64,000 nucleotides of DNA from Gammaproteobacteria bacterium (GTDB taxonomy: Bacteria; Pseudomonadota; Gammaproteobacteria; Pseudomonadales; Ketobacteraceae), in NCBI GenBank assembly GCA_013178375.1, contig JABLXQ010000046.1, positions 1 through 64,000 on the forward strand, read 5' to 3'. Numbering within the stretch: the stretch's first letter is position 1; every line of letters begins with the position of its first letter. Shown piece by piece: positions 1 to 9,635 of the stretch. The translations under genes were made by a program, and so were the position numbers. Under the pieces are notes generated by a model. It was not told the origin of the DNA. It did not search any database and was given only the letters and a program-made list of their open reading frames with translations.

Positions 1-31
1 CCACCAATACAGTCATACCACGCGGATTCAT
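1..31 (-). CDS. hflC: HflC, N-terminal fragment (runs off the window)
   Basis: Only the first ten codons are inside the window (M-N-P-R-G-M-T-V-L-V). The ATG shares one base with the hflK stop codon (TGATG), the tight coupling expected for hflK-hflC. HflC is the second band-7 subunit of the HflKC complex that surrounds the FtsH protease in the inner membrane. The call rests on position behind hflK; the visible residues are too few to confirm the family. Confidence 0.7.
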   Translation of the reverse strand, partial: MNPRGMTVLV

Positions 32-1182
32 CAGCGACCCTCCCAACGGCTGTCACGGGACTGGCGGATGCGGTCAAGCCCCCGCACGGTGTCCGCCGGC
101 CTGGTGGTGTCGGTGCGCGACTGCTGGTTGGACGTAATGTCCGCCGGGGCAGGCGCCAACAGTGGCGCAGCACCCTGCAGCATCTTGTCGAGCGGCAGAT
201 ACAGCAGATTGTTGCCACCCTCGGTATCCACCATCACCTTGGTGCTGTTACCCATGACCTGCTCCATGGTTTCGATATACAGACGGCGCCGGGTCACTTC
301 CGGGGCCTTCTTGTACTGTGCATACATCTGCTCGAAGCGGGCTGCTTCACCGCCGGCGCGCTCTACCACTTCCGCCTTGTAGGCATTGGCTTCCTCGATC
401 ATGCGCTGGGCCTTACCGCGGGACTCCGGCACCACCTGGTTGGCGTAGGCCTGGGCTTCGTTCTTCACCCGCTCCTCGTCTTCCTTGGCCTTGATCACGT
501 CATCGAAGGCATCCTTCACATCCTTGGGCGGATGGGCGTCCTCCACGTTGATCTTCTCGACCACCAGACCGGTCTTGTAGCGGTCCAGATATTCCTGCAG
601 GCGCTTGTCCACTTCCACCGCGATAGCCTCGCGACCGTCAGTCAACACCCGATCCATTTCGCTGCCGCCCACGACGTGGCGCAGGGCGCTTTCAACCGAA
701 TTGCGCAAAGCGGCGATGGGATCGCTGGAATCCAGGAAGTAAGCCTGGGCATCGTTGACCCGGTACTGGACCTGCAGGTCGATGTCGACGATGTTCTGGT
801 CCTCGGTGAGCATGGTGGCGCGCACCGGCATGGAATTGAGCTGGCTGGTGTCGACCTTCATGACAGCGTCGATACCCCAGGGATTCCAGTGCAGACCGGC
901 GGAAACCATGTCGTGGTACTTGCCGAACCGCAGCACCACGGCCTGTTCGGCCTGCTCCACCCGGTAGAAACCAGCGACACCCCAGACAATGGCGAGCACA
1001 CCCAGAATCAGGCCAATCAGCCCCAGACTGCTGTTGTCGTCTCCAGAGCCGCCAAACATGCCACCGAAGCGATCCTGCAACTTTTTGAGCACGTCATCCA
1101 GGTCGGAAGACCCGCCGCGACCATCGCGGCCGCGCCACGGGTCCTGATTGTTGCGCCCACCGCCGGGCTCGTTCCAGGCCAT
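31..1182 (-). CDS. hflK: FtsH protease modulator HflK
   Basis: This is a 383-residue inner-membrane protein with the HflK layout. Residues 1-50 form a Gly/Arg-rich cytoplasmic tail (begins MAWNEPGGG), residues 53-73 one transmembrane helix, and about 75-300 a periplasmic SPFH/band-7 domain containing AEQAVVLRFGKY and an Ala/Glu-rich coiled coil (KAKEDEERVKNEAQAYAN). The C-terminus is polar and probably disordered. HflK and HflC form a large cage around FtsH and limit its access to membrane substrates. It lies 100 bp downstream of hflX and is coupled to hflC. The length and N-terminus match the family, so the start is secure. Confidence 0.95.
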   Translation of the reverse strand: MAWNEPGGGRNNQDPWRGRDGRGGSSDLDDVLKKLQDRFGGMFGGSGDDNSSLGLIGLILGVLAIVWGVAGFYRVEQAEQAVVLRFGKYHDMVSAGLHWNPWGIDAVMKVDTSQLNSMPVRATMLTEDQNIVDIDLQVQYRVNDAQAYFLDSSDPIAALRNSVESALRHVVGGSEMDRVLTDGREAIAVEVDKRLQEYLDRYKTGLVVEKINVEDAHPPKDVKDAFDDVIKAKEDEERVKNEAQAYANQVVPESRGKAQRMIEEANAYKAEVVERAGGEAARFEQMYAQYKKAPEVTRRRLYIETMEQVMGNSTKVMVDTEGGNNLLYLPLDKMLQGAAPLLAPAPADITSNQQSRTDTTRPADTVRGLDRIRQSRDSRWEGR

Positions 1183-1282
1183 AAAATAGCTCCGTATTTG
1201 TTCAAACTCCGAAATGTTATTGCATCTCAGAACGTTATAGTAGGTTTAATTATTCGGATCGCCGTTTTTTTCGCAACTGCCC

Positions 1283-2575
1283 TCAATCGATCAGAATGTC
1301 GCCCTGCAGACTGAACCGCTTCAGCATCTGCTGCCAGGCTTTGACCGGCATGCGAATCGACAGCAACGCATTGCCGCTGTCGTCGGCGGACTCACCCTGC
1401 ACTGCCTTGAGTTCATAACAGTGGGCGCGCACTGCGGACTGCTCCGGCAGCAGGCGCAGCACGCCTTCCACCATCTTTTTGCCCAGCCGTTCGTTCAGCA
1501 CCTGCAGCAGCAGGTCGAGCCCCGCGCCCGTAACAGCTGACACCCACACGGCAATGGCGGTGCCCTCTTCGTCGCGGTCGATGCGGGGCGGAAAATCCCC
1601 CATCATGTCGATCTTGTTGTACACCATCACTCCCGGCACATCACCGGCGCCGATTTCCCCCAACACTTCCTGCACCTGAAAAATGTTGTCGTCACGATCG
1701 ACAGCGCAGGCGTCCACCACATGCAGCAGGAAGTCCGCATCGCGGGTTTCCTCCAGGGTGGCACGGAAAGACTCCACCAGTTTGTGGGGCAGATGGCGAA
1801 TGAAGCCCACCGTGTCTGCCAGGATGATGCCGCCCAGGTCCGGCACCTCGATACGGCGCACGGTGGGGTCCAGGGTGGCGAACAGCTGGTCGGCGGCGTA
1901 AACATCCGACTGGGTGAGACGGTTGAACAGGGTGGACTTGCCGGCGTTGGTGTAACCGACAATGGAAACGGCGGGCACTTCGGCACGCTGGCGGGCACGG
2001 CGGCCCTGGTCACGCTGCTTGCGCACCTTTTCCAGTCGACTGTTGATGGATTTGATGCGGGCCCGCAGCAGGCGACGGTCGGTTTCGAGCTGGGTTTCAC
2101 CCGGGCCCCGCAGACCGATACCGCCCTTCTGCCGCTCCAGGTGGGTCCAGCCGCGCACCAGCCGGGTGGACATGTGCTCCAACTGCGCCAACTCCACCTG
2201 CAATTTACCTTCGTGGGTACGGGCGCGCTGGGCGAAGATATCGAGAATCAGCCCGGTGCGGTCCAGCACACGGCATTTCAGTTCGCGTTCGAGATTGCGT
2301 TCCTGGGAGGGCGACAGTGAATGGTTGAAGATAACCAGATCCGCCTGCTGTTCCTCGACGATACGGGCCAGTTCTTCCACCTTGCCGCTGCCGATGAACA
2401 TACGCGAATCGGGCGCCGGACGACTGCCCCGCACCAGGCCACAGTTTATCGCGCCGGCGGAGTCCACCAGCATTTCGAATTCCTGGGGATCTTCCCGCGT
2501 ATATTCCTGGGGAAAATCGATGTGGACGAGGACAGCCCGCTCACCGCCCTGGGGACGGTCGAATAAGGTTTCCAT
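1283..2575 (-). CDS. hflX: Ribosome-associated GTPase HflX
   Basis: This 430-residue GTPase has the HflX N-terminal domain (about 1-160), the family signature GPGETQLETDRR at 158-169 followed by a charged helical linker, and a G domain with P-loop GYTNAGKS (207-214), DTVGF (254-258) and NKID near 330. HflX binds the 50S subunit and splits stalled ribosomes, notably after heat stress. It lies 52 bp downstream of hfq on the same strand, the conserved hfq-hflX order. Its ATG has no strong Shine-Dalgarno sequence, so translation may depend on the upstream message. Confidence 0.96.
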   Translation of the reverse strand: METLFDRPQGGERAVLVHIDFPQEYTREDPQEFEMLVDSAGAINCGLVRGSRPAPDSRMFIGSGKVEELARIVEEQQADLVIFNHSLSPSQERNLERELKCRVLDRTGLILDIFAQRARTHEGKLQVELAQLEHMSTRLVRGWTHLERQKGGIGLRGPGETQLETDRRLLRARIKSINSRLEKVRKQRDQGRRARQRAEVPAVSIVGYTNAGKSTLFNRLTQSDVYAADQLFATLDPTVRRIEVPDLGGIILADTVGFIRHLPHKLVESFRATLEETRDADFLLHVVDACAVDRDDNIFQVQEVLGEIGAGDVPGVMVYNKIDMMGDFPPRIDRDEEGTAIAVWVSAVTGAGLDLLLQVLNERLGKKMVEGVLRLLPEQSAVRAHCYELKAVQGESADDSGNALLSIRMPVKAWQQMLKRFSLQGDILID

Positions 2576-2627
2576 CTAGCGGATCACCTAGCGGCTTTGT
2601 GTGTGAACAGGCTGTCGTGCTCCGGGC

Positions 2628-2900
2628 TTACAGTCCGGGCTCGCCGTTGCCGCCACCTTCATGGCCACCACGCTCGGGACCACCACCGTGGGCACGGGGG
2701 TTGCGGGCGGGAACCACAGTGGAAATGGCGTGCTTGTAGACCATCTGATTGACGGTGTTGCGCAGCAACACAACGTACTGATCGAAAGATTCGATCTGCC
2801 CCTGCAATTTGATGCCATTGACCAGGAAAATAGAAACGGGAATCCGTTCTTTACGCAAAGCGTTCAGAAAAGGGTCTTGTAAACTATGCCCTTTAGACAT
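2628..2900 (-). CDS. hfq: RNA chaperone Hfq
   Basis: The 90-residue protein begins [17 protein letters not shown] and contains the Sm1 stretch ([20 protein letters not shown], 28-47) and the Sm2 signature YKHAIS (55-60), which form the proximal RNA-binding face of the hexameric ring. The tail is short and Gly/His/Glu-rich ([13 protein letters not shown]). The start was set at this ATG, not at a codon 57 bp upstream, because AAGGAG lies seven bases before it and homologues start with [10 protein letters not shown]. Hfq pairs small RNAs with mRNAs. It sits between miaA and hflX as in Pseudomonas. Confidence 0.97.
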   Translation of the reverse strand: MSKGHSLQDPFLNALRKERIPVSIFLVNGIKLQGQIESFDQYVVLLRNTVNQMVYKHAISTVVPARNPRAHGGGPERGGHEGGGNGEPGL

Positions 2901-2987
2901 AAAGATCTCCTTACAAGTGGTGCCCAAAATCGGGCGAAAAGAGCGAAAAGCAACCAATCAAGAAAAACAACAACGAAAAGCTATCGG

Positions 2988-4013
2988 CTAAATTAGGATG
3001 CGGGCGGCCGGTAAAATTTTCAAGACGTTTTCCAACAAATTTGGGTCGTCACTATCGAACCAATGCAAATCCTGCCAGCTGCGCAGCCACGTAATCTGCC
3101 GCTTGGCGAGCTGCCGCGTCGCAATGACGCCCCGCTCCTCCATTTCAGAGTAGCTGGTTTTGCCTGCCAGACAATCCCACATCTGGCGGTAGCCCACTGC
3201 CCTGATTGAGGGCAGGTTGGGGTGCAGGTCGCCCCGTTCATACAGCGTCTTTACTTCATTATAAAAGCCTTGTTCCAGCATTGCATGAAAGCGTGTCGCT
3301 ATGCGTTTGTGCAAAATGGCGCGATCTGGCGGACAGACCGCAATATTGATCACCTGGTAGGGGAAACTGCCAGCGTCGCCACCCCAGGTATCATCCACCC
3401 CACCGGCTTTCTGTTGCTGCTGCCAGTCGGTGAGGGTGCGGCCGGTGGCGCGGTAGACTTCCAGCGCCCGCTGCAACCGCTGCGGATCATTGGGGTGGAT
3501 GCGCGCGGCGGCCACCGGGTCGATCTGCTGCAATTCTTCATGCAGGGCCGGCCAGCCTCTCTGCGCCGCTTCCGCCAGCAGTTGCGCCCGCACCTGTTCA
3601 TCGGCGGAGGGCAGATCGGCAATGCCTTCCCTTAGTACTTTGAAATAGAGCATGGTTCCGCCCACCAGCAGGGGAATTCTGCCCTGGGCGGTGATGTCGG
3701 CCATTTCCCGCAGCGCATCCGTGCGGAAATCAGCGGCGGAGTAGCTTTCGGCCGGGTCAAGGAAGCTGATCAGGCGGTGAGAGGCTTTGGCCAGCAGGTC
3801 GGCGTCGGGTTTGGCGGTGCCTATATCCATGCCTTTATAGATGAGCGCGGAGTCGACACTGATAATGTCCATGGGGAAGCGCTGCACCAATTCCACCGCC
3901 AGGGCAGTCTTGCCAGAGGCGGTGGGACCCATGAGGAAGATGGCGAGCGGTTTGGTACTGTCGGCAGTCACGGCCTGGTCGCTGGCAACATTTGTGGCAG
4001 TGCTTGCGGCCAT
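2988..4013 (-). CDS. miaA: tRNA dimethylallyltransferase MiaA
   Basis: MiaA adds a dimethylallyl group to N6 of A37 in tRNAs reading UNN codons. The P-loop GPTASGKT is at 29-36, followed by [16 protein letters not shown] (54-69), which matches the family [16 protein letters not shown] motif, and GGTMLYF. The chosen ATG lies 26 bp after the mutL stop and gives 341 residues; a GTG eight codons earlier, or a longer form reading into mutL, is possible. The first 20 residues are poorly conserved low-complexity sequence, which leaves the start uncertain. It follows mutL directly and is probably co-transcribed with it. Confidence 0.95.
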   Translation of the reverse strand: MAASTATNVASDQAVTADSTKPLAIFLMGPTASGKTALAVELVQRFPMDIISVDSALIYKGMDIGTAKPDADLLAKASHRLISFLDPAESYSAADFRTDALREMADITAQGRIPLLVGGTMLYFKVLREGIADLPSADEQVRAQLLAEAAQRGWPALHEELQQIDPVAAARIHPNDPQRLQRALEVYRATGRTLTDWQQQQKAGGVDDTWGGDAGSFPYQVINIAVCPPDRAILHKRIATRFHAMLEQGFYNEVKTLYERGDLHPNLPSIRAVGYRQMWDCLAGKTSYSEMEERGVIATRQLAKRQITWLRSWQDLHWFDSDDPNLLENVLKILPAARILI

Positions 4014-4039
4014 GCCGCCCTGTTTATCGCCAGTCACCC

Positions 4040-5887
4040 TCAGCGCCCCCGCAGGAACAGCTTGTCCAGCTCCGCCAGACTCATGGGCACCCAGGTGGGG
4101 CGACCGTGATTGCACTGGCCGCTGCGTTCGGTAATTTCCATATCCCGCAGCAAGGCGTTCATTTCCGGCACGGTGAGTTTGCGGTTGGCGCGGACGGAGC
4201 CGTGGCAGGCCATGGTGGCCAGCAGTTCGTTCAGTACGTTGTCGATGCGGTCGCTGCTGCCTTCGGCAACGATATCCGCCAGCACATCGCGCACCAGCTG
4301 TTCGATGTTGGCGTTGCGCAGCAGGATCGGCACTTCGCGAATCAGCAGGGTTTCCGGCCCCATGCGTTCCAGTTCAAAGCCCAGGCGCTGGAACAGGTCG
4401 GCGTGCTCTTCGGCAAAATCCGCTTCCCGCGAACTGACTGCCATGCTGTGCGGCACCAACAGCGGCTGCGAGCGGATTTTGGCTTCGTCCCAGCTGGATT
4501 TCAGGCGCTCGTAGGTGATGCGCTCGTGGGCGGCATGCATGTCCACCAGCACCAGACCGTCGCGATTCTGCGCCAGGATGTAGATGCCGTGCAGTTGCGC
4601 CAGCGCGAAACCCAACGGCGGGATTTCGCCTTCCACCTCGGCGGGAAACACGGGATTCGTCGCTGTCGAAGAACCATTTGCGGGCTGCAGAGGAATGGCA
4701 TCGACATCCGAATCGGCTGGATGCAATCGACCGTACAGCTGCATGTTTTCGCGCACCTGCCAGGACGGAGTAGCAGCTTGCTGCGGCAAATGCAGGCGGG
4801 TCTGCTCGCGGAATTCGCCGGCTTCCGGACCACTGATCGTTGCGGTGGACGCCAACGCCAGGGGCTGAGGTTTTGCGTCGGCGGGCGTGAGTTCGGCAAT
4901 GGCGCGGTGCAGCGTGCGAAACAGGAAATCATGCACCTGGCGGCTTTCGCGGAAACGCACTTCGTGTTTGGTGGGATGCACGTTCACGTCCACGCCCTTC
5001 GGGTCCAGTTCCAGGTACAACACATAGGCGGCGAAACGGCCGTGGTACATCACGTCCTGGTAGGCCTGGCGCACGGCATGGTTCACCACCTTGTCGCGCA
5101 CGCTGCGGCCGTTGACGAAAAAATGCTGCAGGTCGGCCTGGCTGCGGGAAAAAGTGGGCAGACCGAGCCAGCCCCACAGCCGCAGACCTTGAGTCTGGGT
5201 GTCGATGCGGACGGCACTTTCAACAAAGCTGGTGCCGCACAGGGTTGCGACACGACGATCCTGCTCCATTTCATCCAGCGCCGGCTTCAGCGTGTGCACG
5301 ATTTTCTGATTGTGGCGCAGGGTGAAGCCGACTCCGAAATGGCTCAGGGCCAGGCGTTTCACCACGTCTTCCAGATGGCCGAATTCGGTCTTGTCGGTGC
5401 GCAGGAATTTGCGTCGCGCCGGCGTATTGAAAAACAGGTCGCGCACTTCCACCGTGGTGCCCTGGTTGTGGGCGGCGGGCACGATCACGGCGTCCATGTC
5501 GCGGCCTTCGGCCTGCACTTTCCAGCCGGCGCCGCTGCCATCGGGGCTGGAGGTGAGTGCAAGGCGCGAGACGGAACTGATGCTGGCAAGCGCCTCACCG
5601 CGAAAGCCGAGGGTGGCAACGCCTTCGAGATCGTCGAGATCGCGGATCTTGCTGGTCGCGTGGCGGGCGATGGTGAGCGGCAGGTCGTCCTGTTCGACGC
5701 CACTGCCGTTGTCGCGGATGCGGATCAGCTTGATGCCGCCCTCTTCCACGTCGATGTCGAGCCGGGTGGCGCCAGCGTCCAGGCTGTTTTCCAGCAGCTC
5801 TTTCACCACCGACGCGGGACGTTCGACAACTTCCCCCGCCGCGATCTGGTTGGCCAGGCGCGGAGTCAGGCGATTGATGTTGGCCAA
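4040..5887 (-). CDS. mutL: DNA mismatch repair protein MutL
   Basis: The 615-residue protein has an N-terminal GHKL ATPase domain (about 1-330; [24 protein letters not shown]), a low-complexity linker (about 345-430) and a C-terminal dimerisation domain. That domain carries [12 protein letters not shown] at 449-460 and CNHGRPT near 592, which resemble the metal-binding endonuclease motifs DQHA(X)2E(X)4E and CPHGRP. MutL couples MutS mismatch recognition to strand removal, and its latent endonuclease is expected in lineages without MutH. It sits between the amidase gene and miaA, in the standard Pseudomonas order. Confidence 0.96.
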   Translation of the reverse strand: MANINRLTPRLANQIAAGEVVERPASVVKELLENSLDAGATRLDIDVEEGGIKLIRIRDNGSGVEQDDLPLTIARHATSKIRDLDDLEGVATLGFRGEALASISSVSRLALTSSPDGSGAGWKVQAEGRDMDAVIVPAAHNQGTTVEVRDLFFNTPARRKFLRTDKTEFGHLEDVVKRLALSHFGVGFTLRHNQKIVHTLKPALDEMEQDRRVATLCGTSFVESAVRIDTQTQGLRLWGWLGLPTFSRSQADLQHFFVNGRSVRDKVVNHAVRQAYQDVMYHGRFAAYVLYLELDPKGVDVNVHPTKHEVRFRESRQVHDFLFRTLHRAIAELTPADAKPQPLALASTATISGPEAGEFREQTRLHLPQQAATPSWQVRENMQLYGRLHPADSDVDAIPLQPANGSSTATNPVFPAEVEGEIPPLGFALAQLHGIYILAQNRDGLVLVDMHAAHERITYERLKSSWDEAKIRSQPLLVPHSMAVSSREADFAEEHADLFQRLGFELERMGPETLLIREVPILLRNANIEQLVRDVLADIVAEGSSDRIDNVLNELLATMACHGSVRANRKLTVPEMNALLRDMEITERSGQCNHGRPTWVPMSLAELDKLFLRGR

Positions 5888-5905
5888 GACGGAAACCTTT
5901 TTTGT

Positions 5906-7422
5906 TCAGGAATTGGGAATGCGCAACACCTGGCCGACACGCACGGTGGCCGGGTCATTGAGGGCATTGTACCGCATCAGGCTGGTCAGGCTGATCTGGT
6001 AGCGCTGGGCGATGTGGGACAGGGTTTCACCCTTTTCGATGCGGTGCTCGCGGCCATCGCCAGCCAGCATGCTGCCACCACCCTGTTTGCGGTTGGCGTA
6101 CCAGGTGCCCGGCGGCGGATGCTGGTCGAAATAGCGGATCAGGCCCTTGCTGATGGCACGAGCCAGCCGGGTCTGATGCGCTTCCGAACGCAGGTTGGCT
6201 TCTTCCGAGGGATTGGAGATGAAGCCGGTTTCCACCAGAATCGACGGAATATCGGCGGACTTCAACACGGCAAAGCCGGCCTGTTCAACACGCTTGCTGT
6301 GCAGCGGCGTGTGCCGGCCAACCTCGCCCAGCACCATGTTGCCCACTTTCAGGCTGTGTTCCATGCTGCCTTCCATCGCCAGGTCGGCAAGGACGCTGGC
6401 CAGCATTTCATCCTTATCATCCAGGCTGACGCCACCGATCAGGTCGGACTCGTTTTCCTTTTCTGCCAGCACGCGGGCCAGAGTGCTGGTGGCGCCGCTG
6501 CGGGACAGGGCGAACACCGAAGCACCGCGGGCCTTGCGGTTGTGGGCTGCGTCGGCATGAATGGAGACAAACAGGTCGGCCTTGTGCTTCTTACGGGCGA
6601 TCTCGCGGCGCGAGGCCAGCGGCAGGAAGTAATCGCCGTTGCGCACCAGTACGGCCTTGATGCCCTTTTCCGCGTTCAGGGTGCTGTTGAGGCGGCGGGA
6701 GATCTGCAGCACTACGTCTTTTTCGCGGGTGCCGCGTGGCCCACTGGCGCCGGGGTCGTCGCCGCCATGGCCTGCGTCGATAGCAATCACGATGTCGCGT
6801 CCGCCGCCGCTGGTAACCGGTCTGGGGGTGCTGGCGACGGCAGGTGTCGGGCTAGGTGTTGACGCCGGGGCTGGCCGGGCCACGGGGCCAGGATACGGGG
6901 TGGGCTTCGGCACTGGCGCGCGCTGGTGGACGGAGCCGCCGAAGATGCAGCGACAGGCGAAGGGGTGGATGCCGGCGCAGGCTGGGCCACGGCCGCTTCC
7001 TTCTGGAACAGGTCGATCACCAGGCGATGGCCATACTGGGCATTGGGTTTGAGCAGGAAGCTCTTGGGTTGCAGGGGCTGGGACAAATCCAGTACCACCC
7101 GCAGGCCATTCGCACCCTGGGGAGCGCTGCGCACATTGGTGATGAAGCCGCCTTTGGCATTCTGCAGGTTGATGCCCAACGTGCGGTCCGCCTGGGCCAG
7201 ATCGATCACCACCCGGTCAGGGTTCTGCAGGGTAAACAGTTGATGCTCGATGGGGCCGCTCAGATCGAAGACCAGACGGGTGTTGTCCGGCGCCTGCCAG
7301 ACGCGAACGCTGGTGATTTTCTCAAGGGCCAGGGAAACCGGAGCGAACAGGATGGCGCCAAGCAATATCAGGGCTTGGAGCGGAATGCTGAGGGATCGAT
7401 GCAAAGGGTTTTCCAACCTCAT
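5906..7422 (-). pseudogene. N-acetylmuramoyl-L-alanine amidase (AmiB/AmiC type), split by a frameshift
   Basis: Two overlapping reading frames together make one amidase. The upstream frame (7422 to 6787) has a signal peptide (ends LFAPVSLA) and an AMIN domain. The downstream frame (6913 to 5906) has a Pro/Ala-rich linker, an Amidase_3 domain with zinc ligands in IDAGHGG, TREKD and SIHAD plus catalytic VETGF, and a C-terminal LysM repeat. The frames meet near 6915-6930, in a GCGCGCGCC tract inside the linker. Loss of one base there would explain the split. A sequencing or assembly error, a real null allele, slippage, or re-initiation at GTG 6913 (which would lack a signal peptide) are all possible. 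The enzyme cleaves septal peptidoglycan in the periplasm. It sits between tsaE and mutL. Confidence 0.8.
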
Positions 7423-7448
7423 GAGCTTTCTGCACTTTTGACAAGCAC

Positions 7449-7477
7449 TATTTAGGCGTTTTTTGCCTGCTGGTCAA
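7449..7477 (-). promoter_or_regulatory. Putative sigma-70 promoter of the amidase gene
   Basis: On the minus strand TTGACC is followed after exactly 17 bp by TAAATA, 27 bp before the amidase ATG. This is the only well-spaced -35/-10 pair I found in the 110-bp gap to tsaE, and it suggests the amidase-mutL-miaA-hfq run can be transcribed separately from tsaE. It is judged by eye from consensus only. Confidence 0.45.
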
Positions 7478-7532
7478 ATTTTCATTGATTGCGGGATGCG
7501 CAAGGTTAACTATTGACGGTTTTTCTTGTGCA

Positions 7533-7991
7533 TCAAGCCAGATTTTTGGCCATCAGCATCCCCAGCTGGGTGTTGGGGATCAGGGTGGCGCTGCGCCCGG
7601 TGCCGGCTTTTTCCAGTTCCAGGATCAGATCGGGTTCCGGGATGGCATCTCCGCCCTTGTCCGGCCATTCCACGACGCAGATGGCCGCGGGAGCGAAATA
7701 ATCGCGGATGCCGATCAGTTCGAGTTCCTCGGGATCGTTGAGGCGGTAGAGATCGAAATGGTAGAGCCGGCCGCAGGGCAGTTCATAGGGTTCGACCAGG
7801 GTGTAGGTGGGACTTTTCACCGCGCCCGTGTGGCCCAACGCCTGAATCAGGCCCCGGCTGAGGGTGGTCTTGCCCACACCCAGATCACCTTGCAGATAGA
7901 GTACACCGCCTTTCGCCAGCACGGCTGCCAGACGCCGACCCAGTGCGACCGTGTCCGCCTCGGCGGGGAGTGTCCAGTGCAATTCGCTCAT
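7533..7991 (-). CDS. tsaE: tRNA threonylcarbamoyladenosine biosynthesis ATPase TsaE
   Basis: This 152-residue P-loop ATPase has Walker A GDLGVGKTT at 35-43 and the family stretches SPTYTLVEPYE and LYHFDLYRL; the last holds the conserved aspartate. TsaE works with TsaB and TsaD to form t6A at position 37 of ANN-decoding tRNAs. The start ATG lies six bases after the nnr stop, so the two genes form an operon, an arrangement conserved across gammaproteobacteria. Confidence 0.95.
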   Translation of the reverse strand: MSELHWTLPAEADTVALGRRLAAVLAKGGVLYLQGDLGVGKTTLSRGLIQALGHTGAVKSPTYTLVEPYELPCGRLYHFDLYRLNDPEELELIGIRDYFAPAAICVVEWPDKGGDAIPEPDLILELEKAGTGRSATLIPNTQLGMLMAKNLA

Positions 7992-7997
7992 GTCGGT

Positions 7998-9590
7998 TCA
8001 CCCGCTGCCGTTTGCCAATAGCCGCAGCCAGGACATCAAGTCCGTGGCCAGCAGCCCCCGTTCTCCACCTTGCGCCGCAGCCTTGTCCGCCGCCGCGCCA
8101 TGCATCCAGACACCGGCCGCCGCCGCTTGTTCCAGGGTCAGGCCCTGGGCGATCAGGCCGCCGATCACGCCGCTGAGCACATCGCCCATGCCGCCGCTGG
8201 CCATGCCGGGATTGCCGGTATTGGACAGCCAGATCCGGCCATCAGTGCCCGCGATCAGGCTGCCTGCGCCTTTGAGGACGGCAACGGCGGCGTATTGTTG
8301 TTGAAGCGCTCGCACGGTGTCAAACCGGTTGCGCTGTATTTGCGCGGTGCTGGCGTACGCTGACGGAGCACGCAACAGCCGGGCTGCCTCACCCGGATGA
8401 GGGGTGATCACCCAGTTGCCGCGTCGCGCCAGGGGATCGCCCTGTTCATGCCAGCGGGCCAGCAGGTTGAGTCCGTCCGCATCCAGCACCAGCGGCAACG
8501 GGCTGGCCAGCGCCTGCCGCAGCAGCGACTGCCCCCACTCCTGTTGGCCCAGGCCAGGGCCGATAACCACCACCGTCGCCTTCTGCAGCAGCGGGCCCAG
8601 ATCGGTCTGGCTGGTGACCATGCACTCCGGACGCCGTGCAAGAATGGAAGCGACATGCTCGGGGCGGGTGACCACCGACACCAGTCCCGCGCCCACCCGG
8701 CCTGCGGCCTCCGCTGCCATCGCCACGGCACCGCCCATGCCCGCGTCGCCACCGACGATCAGCGCATGGCCGTTGTTACCCTTGTGAGCAAGGCGGGAAC
8801 GGGGCGGCAACCATTCTTTTATATGATCTTGCCGGACCAGGGTGGCGCTGGGGGGAACCGCGCGATACACGATTGCCGGCACGTCGAGACCAGCGAAGAA
8901 GAGCGCGCCGGTGCAGGCAGGTGCCTCGCCGGTGAGCAGGCCCTGTTTCATGCCGATGAAGGTGATGGTGGCGGTGGCCTTGACCGCACTGCCGAGAATG
9001 CTGCCGGTATCGGCGCACAGACCGGAGGGAATATCCACCGCCAGGACCGGAAGGCCGGAACGGTTGATGGCATCGATGGCGAGGGCGTAATCCGGCCGCA
9101 CGGTGCCGGACAGACCTGTGCCCAGCAACGCATCGACTATTACTTCAGCGTCGGCCAGCTGCGCACCAATACCGCCAGGAGCAAACGGCAGGAACGGCAC
9201 CCCACCCTGCTGCGCCTGTTGCAAAGCCGTCAGCGCATCGCCCTGGCTTCTGCCAGCATCACCCACCTGGATCACCTGCGGCTGCAGTCCCGCCTGCTGC
9301 GCCAGTGCCGCGATGACATAACCATCGCCGCCGTTATTGCCCACGCCACAAAACACCGCGATTTTACGCGCCTGCGGCCAGCGCACCCGCAGCAGCGCGA
9401 AGGCAGCGGCCCCGGCCCGGCTCATCAACGTGAAGCCCGGAATGCCCTGCTCCTGGATCGCCACCCGGTCCAGCTCGCGCACTCCGGCAGCGCGGTACAG
9501 GTCCGCCGGACATTCGCTGGTATACTGTGGCGACGCTGCTTGCGACATGGATTTTTCCGTCATTGGATCTTGCACCTGCAGTTCCGGCAT
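7998..9590 (-). CDS. nnr: Bifunctional NAD(P)H-hydrate epimerase / ADP-dependent dehydratase
   Basis: Nnr repairs hydrated NAD(P)H. The N-terminal YjeF_N epimerase domain (about 20-230) contains GVGNNGGDGYV and DALLGTGLSG. The C-terminal ribokinase-like dehydratase domain (about 245-520) contains GGDAGMGGA, VIGPGLGQ, ITPHPGEAARL and the nucleotide-binding GNPGMASGGMGDVLSG. Several starts are possible within the first 16 codons (TTG at 9593 and ATGs at 9590, 9563 and 9548). Homologues begin close to the YRAA motif, so the shorter 9548 form, which has a GGAA upstream, may be the true one. It is divergent from queG. Confidence 0.94.
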   Translation of the reverse strand: MPELQVQDPMTEKSMSQAASPQYTSECPADLYRAAGVRELDRVAIQEQGIPGFTLMSRAGAAAFALLRVRWPQARKIAVFCGVGNNGGDGYVIAALAQQAGLQPQVIQVGDAGRSQGDALTALQQAQQGGVPFLPFAPGGIGAQLADAEVIVDALLGTGLSGTVRPDYALAIDAINRSGLPVLAVDIPSGLCADTGSILGSAVKATATITFIGMKQGLLTGEAPACTGALFFAGLDVPAIVYRAVPPSATLVRQDHIKEWLPPRSRLAHKGNNGHALIVGGDAGMGGAVAMAAEAAGRVGAGLVSVVTRPEHVASILARRPECMVTSQTDLGPLLQKATVVVIGPGLGQQEWGQSLLRQALASPLPLVLDADGLNLLARWHEQGDPLARRGNWVITPHPGEAARLLRAPSAYASTAQIQRNRFDTVRALQQQYAAVAVLKGAGSLIAGTDGRIWLSNTGNPGMASGGMGDVLSGVIGGLIAQGLTLEQAAAAGVWMHGAAADKAAAQGGERGLLATDLMSWLRLLANGSG

Positions 9591-9635
9591 CAATCAGATT
9601 GTTATATCACAGACACCGCCCCATGAGGTTCCCCC

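Noticed and set aside
3992-6862. 956-codon open frame on the plus strand opposite mutL and the amidase
   Set aside because: It is a GC-rich shadow: the minus strand encodes MutL and the amidase with clear motifs, and the shadow is His/Gln/Val-rich without domain order.
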